8,482 bases of DNA from JBGPIK01 sp041484845 (lineage in GTDB: Bacteria; Desulfobacterota; Binatia; UBA9968): positions 1 to 8,482 of the forward strand of contig JBGPIK010000304.1 of NCBI GenBank assembly GCA_041484845.1, given 5' to 3'. Each line of letters begins with the position of its first letter. The stretch's first letter is position 1. The notes beneath the pieces are model-generated. The model was not told where the DNA came from and did no database searches. It saw nothing but the letters and a program-made list of their open reading frames with translations. This document shows, piece after piece, positions 4,402 to 8,482 of this stretch. Made by a program: the position numbers and the translations under genes.

Positions 4402-7081
4402 CTTGCGGCGCGAGATTCAAATAGAGCACTCGCTTGGTCTCTTCGAGACGGGCAGGATCGGAAATTTTCCCAGCATTTTCATCGGTGACATAGAAGATGT
4501 CCGCGGCCTGGTCGACGTTGGTTGAAATTTTGGCGACGTGAATCGACAGGCCAAGCTGATGCAGGGCGTAGGTGATGGTAAAAAGAACGCCGATCCGATC
4601 GGCGGTAAAGACCTCAACGATGGTAAAATCTTCTGACGCTTCATTATCGATCTGGATCGTTGTGGTCACCGTCGGCAGGTGCTTCTGTAAAAGCATCGAA
4701 GTGCCGGACGAGGCCACGAGCCGCGCAACGTCGGTCTTTCCCTCGAGAACGCCCTCGAGATGCGAGCGGAATTTTGTCCATTTCACCTCCGACATCACCG
4801 TCTCGGATTTGCCGTGATGTGAAACGCGAAACACGTCCAATATGCGGCCGTCATTGGCGGTAAAAATGCGCGCGTTTAAAATATCCAAGCGCAGCGCCGT
4901 AAAAACGCCGGTGATCGCGGCGAAGAGTCCGGGGCGATCGGTCGTGCAAACCACCACTGAGCTGCAGTCCTTCTCGGGAAAATGCTTGACACTGATGACC
5001 GCCCCTTTGCCCGCGAACTCATCCATTAAGGCAAAATGCTCCAGGATTTCGGATTCCGAGGTGGTAAAAAAATATCGCACCGGCATGGCTTCGATGAATC
5101 GATCGATTGCTTCGACCGGATATTCCTTGGAGATCTCGCGCCGAATGCGGCCGTGGATTCGGCGCAAAATGGCGGAAGCATCGGGTCGTTCAAAGCCGCC
5201 TTTTTCCATCTCTTCCAATACGTCTAACGCTTTAATATAAAGCTCGCCCAGCAACGAAGCTTTCCAGGGGTTCCAGATCTCCGGCCCCACACCCTTCACG
5301 TCCGCAAAGGTCAACAGATAAAGCATTTTTAGATTATTGCTGGTGCCCATCGTCTCGGCGAAGCTGCGGATGGTCCTCTCATCCTCCAAGTCGCGCCGGA
5401 ATGCCGTGTGCGTCATCAAGAGGTGATGACGCACCAGGAACTCCACCAGCACGCCATCGTCCACATTAAGGCGCATACGCCGCGCGATCGGCATGATCAT
5501 ATTCGCGCCGATCTCCGAGTGCCCGCCGCCGTATCCTTTGCCGATGTCATGAAACATCAGCCCGAGATAAAGCAACTCAATTTTGTCCGCCTCGCGCGCC
5601 AACTGAGTCAGGAGCGGCAAGGAGTCGTTATACGCGCCGGCCTTTAGCTCTTCGATCTCCTTAATGAGACGCAGGGAATGCTGGTCGACGGTGTAAATGT
5701 GATAAGCGTCATGCAGGACCATGCACAGCAACTTCCCGAATTCCGGAATGAACGCGCCCAACACACCGGTGCGGTGCATTTCGGACAGCGTTTCGTAAAC
5801 ACGCTCCTTCCATTTGAGTATGTCAAAAAACGGGATGTTCGCCGCGGCCGAACGCCGGAACCGCTCGTCGATGAGGTCCAGATGCGCGCGTATGAGCGAG
5901 CGCGCTTCGTGACTCAAATCGCAACGGCCCTTCTGCGCGTCGGCGAAAATCCGGAGCAAATTTCCAGGGTCCGATTTGAGAATTTCCGGTTTGGTCAATG
6001 TGAGCTCGCCTTTGGAAAGACGCACCCCTTCGCGCAAGGTCTTGGCAAACACCGACCGCCCTTTGAAAAAGCGCCGAGCGGAATCCGTGAGACGCTGCGC
6101 GACCAACGCCGTAAGGCGACCGACCCGCGAAGCGTGCAAGTAATAGCCGCGCATGAAAACCTCGACGCCTTTTAGCGTTCCCTCGCCTTCAAATCCCAGA
6201 GCGCGGCTGACCTTTTCCTGCTCCTCAAAAGTGAGCTGATCATGATGCTTGCCGGTCGAGAAATGCAGTTCGTTGCGCACGCGCAGCAAAAAATCCTGCG
6301 ACTCTTTGAGCGCGGCCACCTCGTCGACGGTGATCACTCCGTTGACGGCCAACGCGTCGAAATCTCGAGCGTTCAAACACACCCTGCCGATCCATCGAGC
6401 AGTATGGATATCGCGCAGTCCGCCTTCTCCTTCCTTCACTTCGGGCTCGAGCAGATAGACCGATCCGCCATAGTTTGCATGCCGCAGCCGGCTTTCTTCG
6501 AGCTTCTCTTTAATAAATTGATGGGCCCGTTTCTTGATCAGGCGTTTCTCGAAGGTTCTCTCAAATTCACCGTAGAGTGAATAATCCCCGCACAGGAAAC
6601 GAGAGTCCAAGATTGTGGTTTTGACCTTCATGTTCGTTTCGGCAAGGCGGATGGATTCGGAAACCGTTCGCACGGCGCTGCCCACCTGCAAACCGGCGTC
6701 CCAGAGCGTGTAGAGCAGTTTTTCGGTCACCGACTCGACGTACGGAGATATCTTCCACGAGTACAGGAACAACAGATCGATATCGGACTGCGGATTGAGC
6801 TCGCCCCGTCCATAACCGCCCTGCGCAATGACCGCGCACTGCTGATTCTTGGCGGGAAAGCGGCGGATGAAATCATCGCTCACCGCCGTGAACAGAAAGC
6901 GAATCATAGAATCCATAACTGTGGTGTAAGCCGCGACAATTTCCATTCCACCGCCGCCCGCGCGATGTTTTTCACGCAAAACCTGCCGCGCTTTCTGAAT
7001 ATAATTACGCGCCAAACCGATCAGATCGTTTTGATCTTGGGTTTCGTCCAGCAGAGAACGGGACAGCGCTATGGCATCCAC
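4373..7081 (-). CDS. glnD: Bifunctional PII uridylyltransferase / uridylyl-removing enzyme
   Basis: GlnD is the cytoplasmic glutamine sensor that adds UMP to PII proteins (GlnB/GlnK) when glutamine is low and removes it when glutamine is high, controlling glutamine synthetase and nitrogen genes. The 902-residue product has the full family layout. It starts with a nucleotidyltransferase domain with GGYGRGEL (88-95) and metal-binding D100 and D102 in SDIDLL, then the PII-uridylyltransferase helical domain. The HD hydrolase domain follows, with H468 (VDQHSL), H511-D512 (MFHDIGKG) and H521. Two ACT domains end the protein (about 709-780, VVVCTTDRPGLFAAITGVF; about 819-890, FTIVEVFTADRIGVLFTIT) and would bind glutamine. 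Both active sites look intact. The start is GTG at 7081, with AGGAG (7096-7092) 10 nt upstream and 24 nt after the amidase stop in the same frame. No glnB, glnA or amtB is nearby. Confidence 0.97.
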   Translation of the reverse strand: MDAIALSRSLLDETQDQNDLIGLARNYIQKARQVLREKHRAGGGGMEIVAAYTTVMDSMIRFLFTAVSDDFIRRFPAKNQQCAVIAQGGYGRGELNPQSDIDLLFLYSWKISPYVESVTEKLLYTLWDAGLQVGSAVRTVSESIRLAETNMKVKTTILDSRFLCGDYSLYGEFERTFEKRLIKKRAHQFIKEKLEESRLRHANYGGSVYLLEPEVKEGEGGLRDIHTARWIGRVCLNARDFDALAVNGVITVDEVAALKESQDFLLRVRNELHFSTGKHHDQLTFEEQEKVSRALGFEGEGTLKGVEVFMRGYYLHASRVGRLTALVAQRLTDSARRFFKGRSVFAKTLREGVRLSKGELTLTKPEILKSDPGNLLRIFADAQKGRCDLSHEARSLIRAHLDLIDERFRRSAAANIPFFDILKWKERVYETLSEMHRTGVLGAFIPEFGKLLCMVLHDAYHIYTVDQHSLRLIKEIEELKAGAYNDSLPLLTQLAREADKIELLYLGLMFHDIGKGYGGGHSEIGANMIMPIARRMRLNVDDGVLVEFLVRHHLLMTHTAFRRDLEDERTIRSFAETMGTSNNLKMLYLLTFADVKGVGPEIWNPWKASLLGELYIKALDVLEEMEKGGFERPDASAILRRIHGRIRREISKEYPVEAIDRFIEAMPVRYFFTTSESEILEHFALMDEFAGKGAVISVKHFPEKDCSSVVVCTTDRPGLFAAITGVFTALRLDILNARIFTANDGRILDVFRVSHHGKSETVMSEVKWTKFRSHLEGVLEGKTDVARLVASSGTSMLLQKHLPTVTTTIQIDNEASEDFTIVEVFTADRIGVLFTITYALHQLGLSIHVAKISTNVDQAADIFYVTDENAGKISDPARLEETKRVLYLNLAPQDERNAQSSH

Positions 7082-7105
7082 GCGGCACTTGCTCCTATCG
7101 TTATC

Positions 7106-8425
7106 CTATAAGGTCTTTGCCGCCACGACCGTTTGGTTATACTTTTGAATACCTTCGTACAACGAATCCACGACGGCCTCTTGATAGCGCTCCTGCGCCA
7201 TCGCCCGGCCTTCGCTTTTATTGGTGATAAAAAACATTTCCACCAGTACGCTGGGCATCCGCGCGCCGACGAGAACGTAAAAGAGCGCTTTTTTAACTCC
7301 TAGATCCCTGACATCGGCCATTTGCCTCGCCATCGTGCCCACCAACGATCCCTGCAGGCGATGCGCCAAAGTGATGGAATCTTCGAGTTTCATATTTTGC
7401 GTCATATCGCTCAGGATGAACTGCAGATCGGAGACCTTGTTGCGCGCCGTGCCGTTCTCTCGCGAGGCCAAGCGAATGGACGCTTCATCCGTGGTGTTAT
7501 CCAGATAGTAGGTTTCCAGGCCGCGCGCGTCGCCGTTCGGGCTCGCGTTCATGTGCAGGGACACAAAGAGATCGGCATCTTCCGCGTTGGCGATGGCGGT
7601 TCTGTCTTCGAGCCGCACGAAGCTATCGTCTTTCCGCGTCAACACAACTTCGATGCCCATCTCCTGCTGGAGTTTTCTAGCGAGTTTTCGGGCGACGCTA
7701 AGAACGACGTCTTTTTCCGCCATACCGCCCAAGCCGACCGCGCCGGGATCCCTTCCGCCGTGTCCGGGATCGAGAACAATTTTGCGTATACCCACAGAGG
7801 CGGGCTTTGCGGCTTTTGCCGGCGGAACGACGGTCTTGGTCTTGCTCAGCGACACGGGCGCTTCCAGCGCATTCTGCCCTTGAATATCGACGACCAGGCG
7901 ATAAGGGTCAGGCAAGAAAAACACATTGTGGCTGCGCAGGCTGGTCATATCGAGAACGACTCGAACCACATTTTGACTAAACTGGGCAACGCGCACCTGG
8001 CGTAAAAGCCCATCGCCCACCTTGATCGGGTCCTTGGAGTCCACGGCCAGTAGGGCGCCGAAAATGTCGATGTAGATGCGCGGCGGCAGCCCTTTCGAAG
8101 CGTCCCCGTTCAAGCGATGCGACTCAAACCGAGCTTCCTGAGAGAGCTCCATCATCACCCGGGTGTACGTCTTCGATGACAGGAAACGCACCGCGGATAA
8201 TTTCGCCTTTTCCGGCCCGAGCGGAGCGCCCGGCTCGGCCAATTTTTCTTCGTTCGCTCTACTGACCGCTCCGGTGGCGGCGCTCGATTCCTTGAGCTCA
8301 TCATTCCTTTGTGTCTCCGCCGGCCCATTCTGCACTCTACGGTCTTGGCCGCGAGCGAAGTCAGGGGGGAGAATCATAGCGACGGCTGTGCCTGCGAGCA
8401 CGATTAGAAGATGTCTTGTAAACAT
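7106..8425 (-). CDS. Secreted AMIN-domain N-acetylmuramoyl-L-alanine amidase
   Basis: This zinc amidase cuts the bond between N-acetylmuramic acid and the stem peptide, splitting septal peptidoglycan so daughter cells part; it resembles AmiC. The 439-residue product begins with a signal peptide (LLIVLAGTAVAMIL core; cleavage near residues 24-27). A polar low-complexity stretch (about 28-75) follows, then an AMIN peptidoglycan/septum-targeting domain (about 77-183, ending PYRLVVDIQG) and a Pro/Ala/Lys linker (about 195-210). The Amidase_3 domain (about 213-430) has zinc ligands H222 (LDPGHGG), E237 (AEKDVV) and H291 (SLHMNA) and catalytic E396 (VLVEMFFITN). About 105 residues separate H291 from E396, and the segment near 325-352 (SDLQFILSDMTQN) matches where AmiA/B/C carry an autoinhibitory helix. 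The ATG at 8425 follows GAGGT (8435-8431) by 5 nt. Confidence 0.94.
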   Translation of the reverse strand: MFTRHLLIVLAGTAVAMILPPDFARGQDRRVQNGPAETQRNDELKESSAATGAVSRANEEKLAEPGAPLGPEKAKLSAVRFLSSKTYTRVMMELSQEARFESHRLNGDASKGLPPRIYIDIFGALLAVDSKDPIKVGDGLLRQVRVAQFSQNVVRVVLDMTSLRSHNVFFLPDPYRLVVDIQGQNALEAPVSLSKTKTVVPPAKAAKPASVGIRKIVLDPGHGGRDPGAVGLGGMAEKDVVLSVARKLARKLQQEMGIEVVLTRKDDSFVRLEDRTAIANAEDADLFVSLHMNASPNGDARGLETYYLDNTTDEASIRLASRENGTARNKVSDLQFILSDMTQNMKLEDSITLAHRLQGSLVGTMARQMADVRDLGVKKALFYVLVGARMPSVLVEMFFITNKSEGRAMAQERYQEAVVDSLYEGIQKYNQTVVAAKTL

Positions 8426-8450
8426 GGAATACCTCGCCTCTGTCGAACCC

Positions 8451-8482
8451 TTATTTTTTTGCCTCCTCCGGGTTTACTGTGA
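8451..8482 (-). CDS. Possible 3' end of an upstream gene
   Basis: On the minus strand one frame entering from the window edge reads T-V-N-P-E-E-A-K-K and stops at TAA (8453-8451), 25 nt before the amidase ATG. The charged, Lys-ending tail and the spacing, like that of the downstream gene pairs, would fit the end of a co-transcribed gene. Nine residues are too few to identify a family or to rule out plain non-coding leader. Confidence 0.25.
   Translation of the reverse strand, partial: TVNPEEAKK

Noticed and set aside
7322..8005. Forward-strand open frame of 227 codons inside the amidase gene
   Set aside because: Antisense to the catalytic and AMIN domains of a well-supported amidase, with no domain signature; a shadow frame.

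Overview
The window is a dense block of chromosomal housekeeping genes, all on the minus strand, so transcription runs from high to low coordinates. In transcription order it holds a secreted AMIN-domain N-acetylmuramoyl-L-alanine amidase, glnD (PII uridylyltransferase), a XerD-type tyrosine recombinase, an M50 site-2-type membrane protease, trpS, scpA, scpB, and the first 34 codons of an RluB/RsuA-family pseudouridine synthase cut by the left edge. A ten-codon open tail at the right edge may be the end of one more upstream gene. I see no tRNA, rRNA, CRISPR array, insertion sequence, phage gene or toxin-antitoxin pair.

The GC-rich sequence, a GlnD with two ACT domains, a signal-peptide amidase implying a periplasm, and the order amidase-glnD-xerD / M50-trpS-scpA-scpB-rluB together suggest a Gram-negative, Deltaproteobacteria-like lineage (Desulfobacterota, Myxococcota, Binatota or similar). 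This is inferred from gene content and remembered gene order; the species cannot be named from the sequence.

Layout. The right block (3487-8425) is amidase, glnD and xerD, tightly packed: glnD starts 24 nt after the amidase stop, and xerD starts 29 nt inside the end of glnD. A 127-nt gap (3360-3486) holds a possible weak terminator and a weak promoter before the M50 gene, which starts with TTG. The left block (1-2421) is trpS-scpA-scpB-rluB. trpS/scpA overlap by 4 nt (GTGA), scpA/scpB overlap by 11 nt, and rluB starts 15 nt after scpB.

The only sizeable non-coding stretch is 2422-2690, between the M50 gene and trpS. It is full of inverted and direct repeats of at least two types resembling interspersed palindromes of environmental bacterial genomes. 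Its trpS-proximal end carries a good sigma70-like promoter that would give an almost leaderless trpS mRNA.

Functionally the cluster joins chromosome maintenance (ScpA/ScpB kleisin complex with SMC; XerD dimer resolution), cell separation (amidase), nitrogen sensing (GlnD), membrane proteolysis (M50) and translation (TrpRS, RNA modification). The most distinctive protein feature is a C-x21-C-x6-C-x2-C cysteine set in the TrpRS C-terminal domain, close to the iron-sulfur motif described for Thermotoga TrpRS. I found no convincing undescribed multi-gene system; the best leads are the repeat island and the cysteine-bearing TrpRS.
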